NCBI GenBank assembly: GCA_963748925.1
Contig: CAVVKG010000009.1
Coordinates: 496,001-560,000, forward strand
From: Cryomorpha sp963748925
Lineage (GTDB): Bacteria; Bacteroidota; Bacteroidia; Flavobacteriales_D; Cryomorphaceae
Length of the DNA: 64,000 nucleotides
Direction: 5' to 3'
In this document: positions 45,593-54,650 of the stretch, piece by piece
Layout of the letters: every line of letters starts with the position of its first letter
How positions within the stretch are numbered: the first letter of the stretch is position 1
Made by a program: the position numbers and the translations under genes
The notes under the pieces: model-generated
What the model was told of the DNA's origin: nothing
The model's input: the letters and a program-made list of their open reading frames with translations, nothing else
Databases searched by the model: none

Positions 45593-45782
45593 GTTATTAA
45601 AGGTTAGTTATAAGTTTATTGCAAAAGCAATATTAATGCCAATTTTTAAAACGGATTGAGTTTTTTTAAAGAAATTTTGAAAAAGAAAAATTCGGTGTCA
45701 TCTTTTTAAAAAGTCGATTGGACATCTTATTAATCCCTGTTAATCAAATAGATATAGCTAAGCCGAAATTTTGATAATTTGC

Positions 45783-45820
45783 AAAAAAGCCGCAGCACAA
45801 TTCTTTACTGCGGCTTTCTT
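45783..45820 (-). terminator. Terminator of paralogue 3
   Basis: AAAAAAGCCGCAG ... CTGCGGCTTTCTT with a 12-base loop. A more diverged relative of the two other terminators, matching the greater distance of this gene copy. Confidence 0.8.
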
Positions 45821-45837
45821 ATAAAATAGTAAGGCTC

Positions 45838-46836
45838 TTACTTTTTGATAAATTTTGCAGCGCTGCTCATCCCATCAATTGAAAAAAGGTAAACGCCTGA
45901 ATTCAAGTTTGAAACGTTTATTACATTTTGATTTTGCATTCTTCCGGCTAAAACCTCTTTACCGGTAATGTCCATTATGCGGTAGTTAGCATTGGCATTT
46001 GTTTCGCCCTTTACCCATAGATTACTTTCGGTAATCGTGGGATAAATGCTAAACTCCGGAGCTTTTGGATTAAAAATACCAAGTGGGTTTGAAGGCGTAA
46101 ACCGGTATACACGACCGCTTTCAGGAACCGCATTCAAACTTGGAAGTATATCTTCATCGAAAGATGTGAAGGTTGATAGTCCAGGATCAGCTAAGCTCCC
46201 TGAGGCAGCAGCTCCATAAGTGAACACCTGATTTTCATCATCATCTTCTTCTAGATCGAGGGCCAAACTAATTGTAGGTCCGGGATTACCTAAGTATACA
46301 AGCTGAGGATCTGGAATGTTTGACGCGCCAAAATGAACTTCCATAATTCCACCATCTTCATAAAACCAAACCTGAAAATTTGTTCGGTTATCCGCTGAAG
46401 GGAACTCGCCTTCTACCTCTTCATAAAATGCAGAATTCGAATACTGAATTTTAGCAATCTGATTTCCAGCTAATCCTTCAGTTTTATAAGATATTTCAGA
46501 GGAAGCCTCTCCATCAATACCAGCAGCATCTATTATATCGTCATAAACACCAAATACCTGTCCTTCAAATGTGTTGATATCACCAAAAAGAAAAAGAGCA
46601 CCATATCCAACTTGGGTGGTATTAGAATAACTTTCACCATTTATAGTAAAATCAAAACCTAGCGGAACAGGGAACTCTGGATCATCCCAATAATCCTCAT
46701 CTTCACTGCTTAAATCGGCTTGTGTGGAATTCGTAAGCTCTGCATAAGGAGAAGTGTAGGTAGATAGGACATATGGGTCTTGTGTGAAGGCAGACACACC
46801 AATAAGCATAGCCACAAAAAGTAAAGATGTTTTCAT
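45838..46836 (-). CDS. Secreted T9SS type A cargo protein, paralogue 3
   Basis: 332 residues. Signal peptide LLFVAMLIGVSAFTQ, then a passenger related to the other two (FPVPLGFDFTINGESYSN, NRTNFQVWFYEDGGIMEVHF) with more acidic content (SSEDEDYWDD, EEDDDENQ). The sorting domain again is nearly unchanged (NLWVKGETNANANYRIMDI, ISSNLNSG-type ending). First in the transcription direction and preceded by a good promoter. Of the three it looks the most diverged in the passenger. Confidence 0.85.
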   Translation of the reverse strand: MKTSLLFVAMLIGVSAFTQDPYVLSTYTSPYAELTNSTQADLSSEDEDYWDDPEFPVPLGFDFTINGESYSNTTQVGYGALFLFGDINTFEGQVFGVYDDIIDAAGIDGEASSEISYKTEGLAGNQIAKIQYSNSAFYEEVEGEFPSADNRTNFQVWFYEDGGIMEVHFGASNIPDPQLVYLGNPGPTISLALDLEEDDDENQVFTYGAAASGSLADPGLSTFTSFDEDILPSLNAVPESGRVYRFTPSNPLGIFNPKAPEFSIYPTITESNLWVKGETNANANYRIMDITGKEVLAGRMQNQNVINVSNLNSGVYLFSIDGMSSAAKFIKK

Positions 46837-46862
46837 TTTTTTTAAGTTTAGTTAGTACTAGT

Positions 46863-46894
46863 CAAAAGTAGAATATGAATTCTGTTTTTTGCAA
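46863..46894 (-). promoter_or_regulatory. Promoter for paralogue 3
   Basis: On the minus strand TTG (46892-46894), a 21-base spacer and TACTTTTG (46863-46870), 26 bases upstream of the ATG at 46836. Confidence 0.65.
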
Positions 46895-46950
46895 ATTATT
46901 TTTACTTAGACGTTCAATTTTAAGTAAAGATGCTGCGCGACGATTTTTCT

Positions 46951-46958
46951 TATCTTTG
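46951..46958 (+). promoter_or_regulatory. Possible -7 element TATCTTTG for hpd
   Basis: Matches TAnnTTTG but lies 128 bases before the hpd ATG and has no clear TTG partner. It would give an unusually long leader. Confidence 0.4.
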
Positions 46959-47086
46959 AAGAATAATTTATAACCGAATATTTACGTGCTGGAGAGATTT
47001 AAGACCCTATTTTTTTGGTCAAATTACAATGAGGGATTTTCCTATCCTTCTGGTTATTAGTCGTAAATAAAAAGATAAAACACATT

Positions 47087-48229
47087 ATGTCAACAACTAC
47101 AGATGAAGCCTTGAATTTACAAAAGGTAAACCCGGAAGCTGAAGATTTTTTACCTTTAAATGGAACCGATTACGTTGAACTCTATGTGGGTAATGCAAAA
47201 CAAGCGGCTCACTATTATAAAACCGCCTTTGGATTCCAATCAGTGGCCTATTCAGGCCTTGAAACCGGAAACAAGGATCAGGTAAGCTATGTGCTACAGC
47301 AGGATAAAATTAGAATTGTACTCACATCACCGCTTACGCCGGATAGCCCAATTAACGATCACATCGTAAAGCATGGCGACGGAGTTAAGATTGTTGCCCT
47401 TTGGGTAGATGATGCGACCAAATCATGGGAGGAAACCACCAAACGAGGAGCTAAATCATTTATGAAACCACAAAAAGTGGAAGATGAAAATGGTCATATC
47501 GTTCGCGCAGGAATTCATACCTATGGGGAAACGATTCATATTTTTATTGAAAGAAAAAATTACAACGGACCTTTTTTACCCGGCTTTAGAAAATGGGAAA
47601 GCGATTACAATCCAGAGCCAACCGGCCTTCGCTACATTGATCATATGGTAGGAAATGTCGGTTGGGGTGAAATGAATAAATGGGTTGAGTTTTATGCCCG
47701 TGTAATGGGCTTTGCCCAGCTTATCTCATTTGATGATAAAGACATTTCTACTGAATATACTGCCCTGATGAGTAAGGTGATGAGCAACGGAAATGGTCGT
47801 ATCAAGTTTCCGATAAACGAGCCTGCAAAAGGAAAGAAAAAATCGCAGATAGAAGAATACATTGACTTCTATCACGATTCCGGTGTGCAGCACGTTGCTT
47901 TAGCAACCAATAATATTATCGAAACGGTAACCGATTTGAAAAGTCGGGGAGTGGAATTTTTGCGAGTTCCAGACTTGTACTACGATACTGTGCTCGACCG
48001 TGTAGGTAAAATCGATGAAGACCTTGCGCCACTTAAAGAACTTGGAATTCTGATTGACCGCGACGACGAGGGATATTTGTTGCAAATATTTACGAAACCC
48101 GTTGTAGATCGTCCGACGATGTTTTTTGAGATTATTCAGCGAAAAGGAGCCAAAAGCTTCGGAAAAGGTAACTTTAAAGCACTTTTTGAAGCCATTGAAA
48201 GAGAGCAGGAATCCCGCGGTACACTTTAA
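47087..48229 (+). CDS. hpd: 4-hydroxyphenylpyruvate dioxygenase
   Basis: 380 residues, two glyoxalase/VOC domains. Iron ligands: His in RYIDHMVGNV, His in GVQHVALATN, Glu in TMFFEIIQRKG. It converts 4-hydroxyphenylpyruvate to homogentisate, the substrate of the hmgA product. The pair makes up the core of tyrosine degradation. Fumarylacetoacetase and maleylacetoacetate isomerase are not in the window. Confidence 0.96.
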   Translation: MSTTTDEALNLQKVNPEAEDFLPLNGTDYVELYVGNAKQAAHYYKTAFGFQSVAYSGLETGNKDQVSYVLQQDKIRIVLTSPLTPDSPINDHIVKHGDGVKIVALWVDDATKSWEETTKRGAKSFMKPQKVEDENGHIVRAGIHTYGETIHIFIERKNYNGPFLPGFRKWESDYNPEPTGLRYIDHMVGNVGWGEMNKWVEFYARVMGFAQLISFDDKDISTEYTALMSKVMSNGNGRIKFPINEPAKGKKKSQIEEYIDFYHDSGVQHVALATNNIIETVTDLKSRGVEFLRVPDLYYDTVLDRVGKIDEDLAPLKELGILIDRDDEGYLLQIFTKPVVDRPTMFFEIIQRKGAKSFGKGNFKALFEAIEREQESRGTL

Positions 48230-48233
48230 TCAT

Positions 48234-48719
48234 ATGAACATATTGAAAGCCGTGATTCTTGTCATGGCTTTCTTTTTCTCCTCTGGTGTTAGCGCTCAGG
48301 GGTATCAATCTGCTGCGGGTTTGCGTGCTTCTTATGGCGGTCTGCTGTCTTATAAGCATAAGCTCAATACACAGTATTTTGCTGAGGGAATTCTTGGATT
48401 TAGATGGGGTGGGGTAGAAATTACTGCGCTGATTGAGCGCTCTCAACCGGCCTTTGATAACGAAAACATGTTTTGGTATTTCGGTGGGGGCATGCATTTG
48501 GGATTACATGGAAGAGACAATACCATTAATCCACCAGATATGGCAAACGAACAAACATATATCAATCTGGGAGCAGATCTCATAGGAGGCATTGAGTACG
48601 TTTTCCCACAAATACCGCTTACTGCGTCATTGGATTACAAACCTTCCTTTCATTTTACCGGCGAAAGGTGGTTTGTGGGCGAAGGAGTTGGATTGAGCAT
48701 CAGGTATATTTTAAAGTAG
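48234..48719 (+). CDS. Outer-membrane beta-barrel-like protein
   Basis: 161 residues from ATG 48234, which gives a signal peptide (VILVMAFFFSSGVSAQ) and lies 4 bases after the hpd stop; an ATG at 48126 lies inside hpd and is not credible. The mature part alternates polar and hydrophobic residues with aromatic strand ends (LRASYGGLLSYKHKL, GILGFRWGGVEITALIE, GLSIRYILK at the C terminus), like small OmpA/OmpW-type barrels. Function unknown. Likely co-transcribed with hpd. Confidence 0.75.
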   Translation: MNILKAVILVMAFFFSSGVSAQGYQSAAGLRASYGGLLSYKHKLNTQYFAEGILGFRWGGVEITALIERSQPAFDNENMFWYFGGGMHLGLHGRDNTINPPDMANEQTYINLGADLIGGIEYVFPQIPLTASLDYKPSFHFTGERWFVGEGVGLSIRYILK

Positions 48720-48807
48720 AAAAGATTTTAATTTTGATAGGTTCAAATGAGTGCTTGAAGTCTATCCTTTAATAGTATTGCCTACCTTTACCCAAAATTT
48801 TTCAGTT

Positions 48808-49266
48808 ATGCTTACAGGATTTTTACACTTACATAATTTCTTACGCTGGTTTGCTTTAGTTGCTATTCTCTTTGCATTAATAAGGAGCTTCAACGGAATG
48901 AGAAAGGGTACAGCCTTTACAAAACCCGATAATCTTTGGTCGCTTTTAACGCTTATTGCGTTTCATACTCAACTCCTTGTAGGGTTTGTGCTTTACTTTG
49001 GAAATGGCTGGTATCGCCTACTCGGCGAGATGTCAGATAAACTGGTTCGTTTTTATTCGCTTGAGCATACGCTCGGAATGCTTATCGCTATAACACTCGT
49101 AACCATAGGGAGGGTGAGTTCTAAAAAGGCGAACTCCGAAAAGGCGAAACACAAGAAAATCTTCTGGTTTTTCTTGATTGCCTTAATCATCACACTTGCC
49201 AGCATTCCATGGCCTTTCAGAGAGATTATCGGACGGGCGTGGTTTCCCGGAATGTCAGCATCTTAA
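48808..49266 (+). CDS. Four-helix membrane protein, cytochrome b-like
   Basis: 152 residues from ATG 48808 (the longer frame from 48751 has a less likely start). Four hydrophobic helices: WFALVAILFALIRSF, SLLTLIAFHTQLLVGFVLYF, SLEHTLGMLIAITLVTIGR, FWFFLIALIITLASIPW. Several helix His residues (HLHNFLRWF, FHTQLL, LEHTLG) would be suited to heme binding, and the family is often labelled cytochrome B in Bacteroidota. Heme binding is inferred. A near-consensus TACCTTTA lies upstream at 48783. Confidence 0.7.
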   Translation: MLTGFLHLHNFLRWFALVAILFALIRSFNGMRKGTAFTKPDNLWSLLTLIAFHTQLLVGFVLYFGNGWYRLLGEMSDKLVRFYSLEHTLGMLIAITLVTIGRVSSKKANSEKAKHKKIFWFFLIALIITLASIPWPFREIIGRAWFPGMSAS

Positions 49267-49490
49267 GCTCTATGTGGATTGTTAAATACCCGGTTTTGTT
49301 GAGATAGCCGGTCCTCAATATCGTTGTCATTGGTTACACGTATTTCTGAGCCGCAGGTTTTACTCACTGCGGTTGTCAGAGCAATCATAAGTTGGTGTGA
49401 TGATTGAACAATCTTATTAAAGTCTTTGTAGTAAGTAATACGTCGACACTTCGGTTCTATTTCAAAACCCCTAAGCGGTCTACGCCACAC
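49263..49490 (-). CDS. Possible 75-residue protein with a strong ribosome-binding site
   Basis: Open frame from ATG 49490 to TAA 49263 on the minus strand, between the cytochrome-like gene and hflX. It begins MWRRPLRGFEIEPKCRRI and ends QQNRVFNNPHRA. Nine bases upstream of its ATG is AAGGAG, a perfect Shine-Dalgarno sequence, unusual in this organism. No family is recognised and the composition is not strongly protein-like, so coding is uncertain. It ends just at the stop of the convergent gene. Confidence 0.4.
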   Translation of the reverse strand: MWRRPLRGFEIEPKCRRITYYKDFNKIVQSSHQLMIALTTAVSKTCGSEIRVTNDNDIEDRLSQQNRVFNNPHRA

Positions 49491-49532
49491 ATTGCTTACA
49501 TCTCCTTATATTTACATCAAATAAAATTTTAA

Positions 49533-50729
49533 ATGGCAGATAATATTGTTACCGCCAAGGTTCAGGAAAGAGCGGTACTTATCGGATTAATAACACGCGA
49601 AGAAACTTCCGAACAGGTAGACGACTACCTTGACGAGCTTGCTTTCCTGGCCGAAACGGCGGGGATTAAGACGCTTAAAACATTCACTCAAAAGGTGGAT
49701 AAGCCTGATAGCCGTACTTTTATTGGAAAAGGAAAGGCTGAGGAAATACGTGATTATGTAAAGGAAAATGAAATAGATGTACTCATTTTTGACGATGATC
49801 TATCGCCTTCACAAATGCGAAATTTGGAGAAGCTTTTTGATAGAAAAATCTATGACCGAAGCCTTTTAATACTGGATATATTTTTGCTCAGAGCGCAATC
49901 AGCACAAGCTAAAACTCAGGTAGAGCTTGCCAGATCTCAATACTTGCTTCCGCGCCTTACCCGCATGTGGACACACCTGGAAAGGCAACGTGGTGGTACC
50001 TCTACACGCGGTGGTGCAGGTGAGAAAGAGATTGAGACTGACCGTCGTATGATTCGAAATAAAATCAGTAAGCTGAAGGAAAGACTAAAGCAAATTGATA
50101 AGCAAATGCATACGCAGCGATCTAACAGGGGAGCTATGGTGCGGGTTGCTCTTGTGGGATATACGAATGCGGGCAAATCTACAGTGATGAACTTGCTCAG
50201 CAAGAGCGAAGTATTTGCAGAAGACCGCCTTTTTGCTACCCTCGACACTACCGTGAGAAAGGTAGTTTTCGAAAACCTTCCTTTTCTATTGAGTGATACT
50301 GTAGGCTTTATTAGAAAATTGCCACCTCAATTGGTTGAGTCTTTTAAGAGTACCCTCGATGAGGTGCGTGAAGCGGACATTCTTATTCATGTAGTAGACA
50401 TTTCTCATCCCAATTTTGAAGATCATTTTAATACGGTAAACTCAACCCTGGCGGAGATTGATTCCAAAGAAAAGCCAACCATTGTTGTGTTTAATAAAAT
50501 CGATGCGTATAAACCGGCACCCATAGATCCGCAAGATCTGGATCCCGACGTTCACACTGATCCCCTCGAACAACTCAAGCGTACCTGGATGTCGAAAATC
50601 AAGGCTTCGGACGTAGTTTTTATATCGGCTACAAAAAAGATCAATATTGACGATCTTCGCGAAAAAATCTACGCCCATGTGAAGGAAATTCACGTGGAGC
50701 GCTATCCTTACAATAATTTTCTATACTAA
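49533..50729 (+). CDS. hflX: GTPase HflX
   Basis: 398 residues. N-terminal HflX domain (SRTFIGKGKAEEI, FDDDLSPSQMRNLE), a coiled region with GGTSTRGGAGEKEIETDRR, and the G domain: G1 GYTNAGKSTVMN, G3 DTVGFIRKLP, G4 NKID. HflX splits or rescues ribosomes under stress. It heads a same-strand run with rbfA and a lipoprotein-type permease, a ribosome-related neighbourhood. C-terminal tail ends PYNNFLY. Confidence 0.96.
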   Translation: MADNIVTAKVQERAVLIGLITREETSEQVDDYLDELAFLAETAGIKTLKTFTQKVDKPDSRTFIGKGKAEEIRDYVKENEIDVLIFDDDLSPSQMRNLEKLFDRKIYDRSLLILDIFLLRAQSAQAKTQVELARSQYLLPRLTRMWTHLERQRGGTSTRGGAGEKEIETDRRMIRNKISKLKERLKQIDKQMHTQRSNRGAMVRVALVGYTNAGKSTVMNLLSKSEVFAEDRLFATLDTTVRKVVFENLPFLLSDTVGFIRKLPPQLVESFKSTLDEVREADILIHVVDISHPNFEDHFNTVNSTLAEIDSKEKPTIVVFNKIDAYKPAPIDPQDLDPDVHTDPLEQLKRTWMSKIKASDVVFISATKKINIDDLREKIYAHVKEIHVERYPYNNFLY

Positions 50730-50739
50730 AAACCGATCC

Positions 50740-51084
50740 ATGCCATCTATCCGACAGGAAAAAGTAGCTAAGTTAATTCAACAAGAACTTGCCATAATCT
50801 TCCAACAAAATGCAAAGGCTCATTTTGGCGGCGCCTTTATCACGGTTACCGTTGTGCGTATGAGTCCTGATTTGGGAGCGGCGCGTATTTACCTGAGTTA
50901 CTTCGCCAATACCGGTACAGATAAAAAGGAGTTTATTGAAATGATCCGAGCTAAAACTTCCTTTATTCGCGGTTTGCTGGGCAATAAAGTAGGCAAGCAA
51001 TTACGCATCGTTCCGGAGCTTTATTTTTATCTGGATGACAGCCTTGATTACGCTGCCGAAATTGACAATCTATTAAAAGACTAG
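50740..51084 (+). CDS. rbfA: 30S ribosome-binding factor A
   Basis: 114 residues, KH-like fold. It begins RQEKVAKLIQQELAIIFQQ, includes ITVTVVRMSPDLGAARIYLS and ends LYFYLDDSLDYAAEIDNLL. RbfA helps mature the 16S rRNA 5' end and 30S subunit. It lies 10 bases after hflX and 4 bases before the permease. Confidence 0.95.
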   Translation: MPSIRQEKVAKLIQQELAIIFQQNAKAHFGGAFITVTVVRMSPDLGAARIYLSYFANTGTDKKEFIEMIRAKTSFIRGLLGNKVGKQLRIVPELYFYLDDSLDYAAEIDNLLKD

Positions 51085-51088
51085 CCAT

Positions 51089-52303
51089 TTGAACGTTAGT
51101 TACTTCATTGCCCGGCGGTATCTACTTTCTAAGAATACCCTTTCTATCATAACCGTAATGAGCTTGATTTGCATGCTCGTTGTGGCTCTGGTTACCATGG
51201 CAATGGTGGTAATTCTTTCTGCTTTTAATGGTATCGATACGTTAATAGATGATCGTTACAGCTATTTTGATGCCGACATTACCATACTGCCACTTACCGA
51301 TAAGGTTATTGATGCCGACAGTATTAACTGCGCAACCATTGAGGCGATTTCCGGAATTAAGCATTGCTCACCTGTCATCGAGGAGCGTGTTTTTGCTGAG
51401 TACGACGGGAAGCAACGTATTGTAAAGTTAAAAGGGGTGGATTCAAAATTTCTGCTGGAAGCGGGAATGGACACCATGATTATAGACGGCACAGCGCAAT
51501 TATCTATTGAAAATGCACCTGCAGCACTAATAGGGGTAGGGGTGAAATACGATTTAAATCTGCGCATGTTTGAGCAGATGTTCAATCCCATGCAGCTCTC
51601 TGCAGTGATACGTGGAATGAATTTGAGGCAGAATATGGATAGAGCATTGAATAGGCGCCAAATTCCTGTGGCCGGTATCTTCTCTATCAATATTGATTTT
51701 GATTCAGACTATGTGATTGTGCCATTTGACTTTGCCAGCGACCTATTGAAGTACAAAAACGAATATTCGTCTTTGGAGCTACGGCTTTTGCCAAATGCAA
51801 ATCCCGATGACGTACAAGCCGAATTGAAGAAGATCCTCGGAGCGGAGTTCAGGGTAGAAACTCGCCAACAGAAAAATGGCCTGGTGTACAAAACCAACCG
51901 TACCGAAAAATGGGCTACGTTTTTAATTATGGGCTTTATTATGCTGATCGCGACCTTTAATATTATCGCGGCGCTCACTCTGCTCATTAACGAGAAGCGG
52001 AACGATATCCGTATCCTTTCGGGGATGGGAGCTTCGTCCGGACTAATAAAACGAATTTTCTTTATCGAAGGTGCTTTGATAAATCTGGTCGGTGCGGCCT
52101 TTGGAATTGGTTTGGGATTTCTATTTGTTTACCTCCAGCAGAATTATGGTCTTATCAGACTTCAGGGTGGTCTTGTTGAATACTATCCGGTAGAGATTAA
52201 TAGCCCAGATTTAATAGCCATTTTTGCGCTGGTCTTAATCTGCGGATTAATTTCGTCTATTGTTCCCGTTCAGATTTTTACCCGGAAGTATACGAATGTT
52301 TAA
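51089..52303 (+). CDS. FtsX-like ABC permease (LolC/LolE-like)
   Basis: 404 residues with a TTG start. Four membrane segments: one near the N terminus (SIITVMSLICMLVVALVTMA) and three in the last third (ATFLIMGFIMLIATFNIIAA, the LVGAAFGIGLGFLF region, and LIAIFALVLICGLISSIVP), with a large periplasmic domain between. This is the LolC/E or MacB plan, so it probably moves lipoproteins from the inner membrane. The ATPase partner is not adjacent. Confidence 0.88.
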   Translation: MNVSYFIARRYLLSKNTLSIITVMSLICMLVVALVTMAMVVILSAFNGIDTLIDDRYSYFDADITILPLTDKVIDADSINCATIEAISGIKHCSPVIEERVFAEYDGKQRIVKLKGVDSKFLLEAGMDTMIIDGTAQLSIENAPAALIGVGVKYDLNLRMFEQMFNPMQLSAVIRGMNLRQNMDRALNRRQIPVAGIFSINIDFDSDYVIVPFDFASDLLKYKNEYSSLELRLLPNANPDDVQAELKKILGAEFRVETRQQKNGLVYKTNRTEKWATFLIMGFIMLIATFNIIAALTLLINEKRNDIRILSGMGASSGLIKRIFFIEGALINLVGAAFGIGLGFLFVYLQQNYGLIRLQGGLVEYYPVEINSPDLIAIFALVLICGLISSIVPVQIFTRKYTNV

Positions 52304-52627
52304 CGTTCACGAGTAAAAAAGGGACGGACAAGAGTAATTTTTTAGTTTTAGGTTGATGAGATGTTTCAGTTCAGTTTCCGCCATCGCTCAGTTTACCACG
52401 CTACTTTGCGTGGCGTCTCGCTAGGGATAGGTAAAACAGGTTTAATGATTTATAAATCAATAGGATGAATCTTCTGGTATTGTTTGAAAATCGTAAAGTA
52501 AAATAAGCTTAATTCATGTCAACCTGGCGAGACGCCAGAGAAAGCGTCCCTCGCAAGATGCGAGCGACTGCGTGTGCTAAGACATTATTAAAAGCTAACC
52601 CTAAATCTAAGTGAATCGCTGAGCCAA
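52304..52627. other. Intergenic region with several hairpins and a distant inverted repeat
   Basis: No gene seen. It holds CCACGC-N6-GCGTGG (52396-52413), CTCGC-N5-GCGAG (52550-52564), and a 10-base inverted pair GGCGTCTCGC (52412-52421) and GCGAGACGCC (52527-52536) about 105 bases apart. It lies between convergent genes (permease and dusB). Confidence 0.6.
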
Positions 52628-53620
52628 TCAACTAAAAACGTGATCCGCATAGGTCTCCCTAATCTCTTCAAGCAGCTGAATAATTATCTCAGGATTTTCC
52701 TCAGTAACGAGTCTTATCCGATGCTCCTTAAACCCGTGCATTCCACGAAAGTAGTTTGCATAGTGTCTTCTCATTTCAACCACTCCTAATCGCTGTCCCT
52801 TCCATTCAAGACCCATTTTGAGGTGTTGCATCGCGGCATCAACTCTTTCAGAGAGCTGAGGTGGAGGCAGAGTTTCGCCAGTGGCCAGGAAATGCTTGAT
52901 TTCTCTGAAAATCCATGGATAACCAATGCTGGCTCTTCCTATCATTACACCATCAACTCCGTATTTCTCTTTGTATTCCAAAGCTTTTTGGGGAGTGGTG
53001 ATATCGCCGTTTCCAAATACCGGAATGTGAATTCGCGGATTCTCTTTTACTTCGCGTATTAATGTCCAGTCGGCTTCGCCTTTATACATCTGAGCGCGGG
53101 TGCGACCATGTATGGATATAGCTTGAATACCAACATCCTGGAGTCGCTCGGCCACGTCTACAATATACTTTGTATCATCGTTCCAGCCCAAGCGGGTTTT
53201 TACAGTTACCGGTAATTTCGTTGCTTTTACTACTGCTTCTGTAAGGCGCACCATTTTTGGAATGTCTTGCAATATCCCTGCTCCCGCACCTTTACAAGCC
53301 ACTTTTTTTACCGGGCACCCAAAGTTTATGTCTAGAATATCGGGATTAGTCGCTTCTACAATCTCTGCAGATTGAATCATTGGCTCAAGGTCGCTGCCGA
53401 AAATCTGAATGCCTATGGGGCGCTCATATTCGTAGATGTCGAGCTTCTGAGTGCTCTTAGCGGCATCGCGAATTAAACCCTCTGACGAGATGAACTCTGT
53501 GTACATCAGGTCTGCCCCGTGCTGCTTACACAGCGCACGGAAAGGCGGGTCGCTTACATCCTCCATGGGAGCCAGCAACAAGGGGAAGTCGCCAAGATCA
53601 ATATTACCTATCTTTGCCAT
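52628..53620 (-). CDS. dusB: tRNA-dihydrouridine synthase DusB
   Basis: 330 residues, TIM barrel plus C-terminal helical domain. LLAPMEDVSDPPFRALC, DINFGCPVKKVACKGAGAGI with the catalytic Cys in ACKGAG, ISIHGRTRAQMYKGEAD, FGNGDITTPQKALE and GVMIGRASIGYPWIF are typical. It reduces uridine in the tRNA D-loop using FMN and NADPH. Stand-alone gene, divergent from the CPBP protease. Confidence 0.95.
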   Translation of the reverse strand: MAKIGNIDLGDFPLLLAPMEDVSDPPFRALCKQHGADLMYTEFISSEGLIRDAAKSTQKLDIYEYERPIGIQIFGSDLEPMIQSAEIVEATNPDILDINFGCPVKKVACKGAGAGILQDIPKMVRLTEAVVKATKLPVTVKTRLGWNDDTKYIVDVAERLQDVGIQAISIHGRTRAQMYKGEADWTLIREVKENPRIHIPVFGNGDITTPQKALEYKEKYGVDGVMIGRASIGYPWIFREIKHFLATGETLPPPQLSERVDAAMQHLKMGLEWKGQRLGVVEMRRHYANYFRGMHGFKEHRIRLVTEENPEIIIQLLEEIRETYADHVFS

Positions 53621-53658
53621 TTTTATTTTCGAACTGCAAATTTACAAAATCGTAGCAC

Positions 53659-54642
53659 ATGGCTCAAAAGCCTTTTTCTAATGCGGATCCTTTTCTTCAG
53701 ATCATCATCCTATTACTACTCAGCTTTGTAGGCATAGCGGTGTTTCTGTTTATGGCAAATGGAATTATCAATGCAGTTTGGGGGGTCAGTTTTTTCGCCG
53801 ATCCATTAGCAATACAAGACTACGCGAATCCGCAAATTGTGCAGGTTAACAGGGTTTTACTTATGTTTCAGCACCTTGGAATGTTTGTTGTTCCCTCCAT
53901 CATTTTTGCAGCCCTTGTTTCTTTTCAATGGAAGAAATATCTTGGATTTAATAAGTTAAAATTTCTTTTTGCTGTGGGCGCAGTGGTTGTGATGATTGCA
54001 TCACTGCCAATAATAAATGCCCTTTCATGGTTGAATCTTCAAATGCAGTTTCCCGATTTTATGTCGGGAATTGAAGATCTGTTTGGCGGTATGGAGGATG
54101 GTGCAGAAGATCTCACCAAAGCGATTACCAGCACAGACAGCCCCTGGATTTTTGCTTTTAATATTCTTGTAGTAGCGCTTCTTCCGGCTATTGGAGAAGA
54201 AATGCTTTTTAGAGGTGCCTTGATGCCTATTTTGATAAAGTGGACTGGTAAGAAGCATGCAGGAGTTTGGATTTCTGCCATACTCTTCAGCGCCATGCAC
54301 ATGCAGTTTTATGGGTTCCTCCCCAGAATGATGTTGGGGGCATTACTGGGTTATCTCTATCTCTGGAGCCGTTCGCTCTGGACACCGATTTTGGCGCATT
54401 TCACCAACAATGCGCTCGCCGTGTTTTTATTGTTCCTAATGAGCAAAGGCACAATAACTGAAGATTTAGATACCTTTTCTCCTTCCGGAGGAGACTTGAT
54501 TTGGCTTATTGTCGCGTTAACGATGGTTTCCGGAGCTTTATTTGTATTGAATAAATATAAATCTGATAAGCCGATTCTTGCATTGGAGCCGGCAGAGCCT
54601 AAAGATGATGAACCAATGCCGCCTGAAAATTTTAATTCTTAA
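53659..54642 (+). CDS. CPBP family intramembrane metalloprotease
   Basis: 327 residues, seven or eight membrane helices. CPBP/Rce1 motifs: GEEMLFRGALMP (the EExxxR site), AILFSAMHMQFYGFLPRM (FxxxH site), and HFTNNALAVFLLF (HxxxN site). Its substrate is not known; such proteins cleave or modify membrane peptides. The C-terminal tail is acidic and proline-rich (EPAEPKDDEPMPPE). A long acidic loop near the middle (GGMEDGAEDLTKAIT) sits between helices. Confidence 0.92.
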   Translation: MAQKPFSNADPFLQIIILLLLSFVGIAVFLFMANGIINAVWGVSFFADPLAIQDYANPQIVQVNRVLLMFQHLGMFVVPSIIFAALVSFQWKKYLGFNKLKFLFAVGAVVVMIASLPIINALSWLNLQMQFPDFMSGIEDLFGGMEDGAEDLTKAITSTDSPWIFAFNILVVALLPAIGEEMLFRGALMPILIKWTGKKHAGVWISAILFSAMHMQFYGFLPRMMLGALLGYLYLWSRSLWTPILAHFTNNALAVFLLFLMSKGTITEDLDTFSPSGGDLIWLIVALTMVSGALFVLNKYKSDKPILALEPAEPKDDEPMPPENFNS

Positions 54643-54650
54643 ATTTAATC

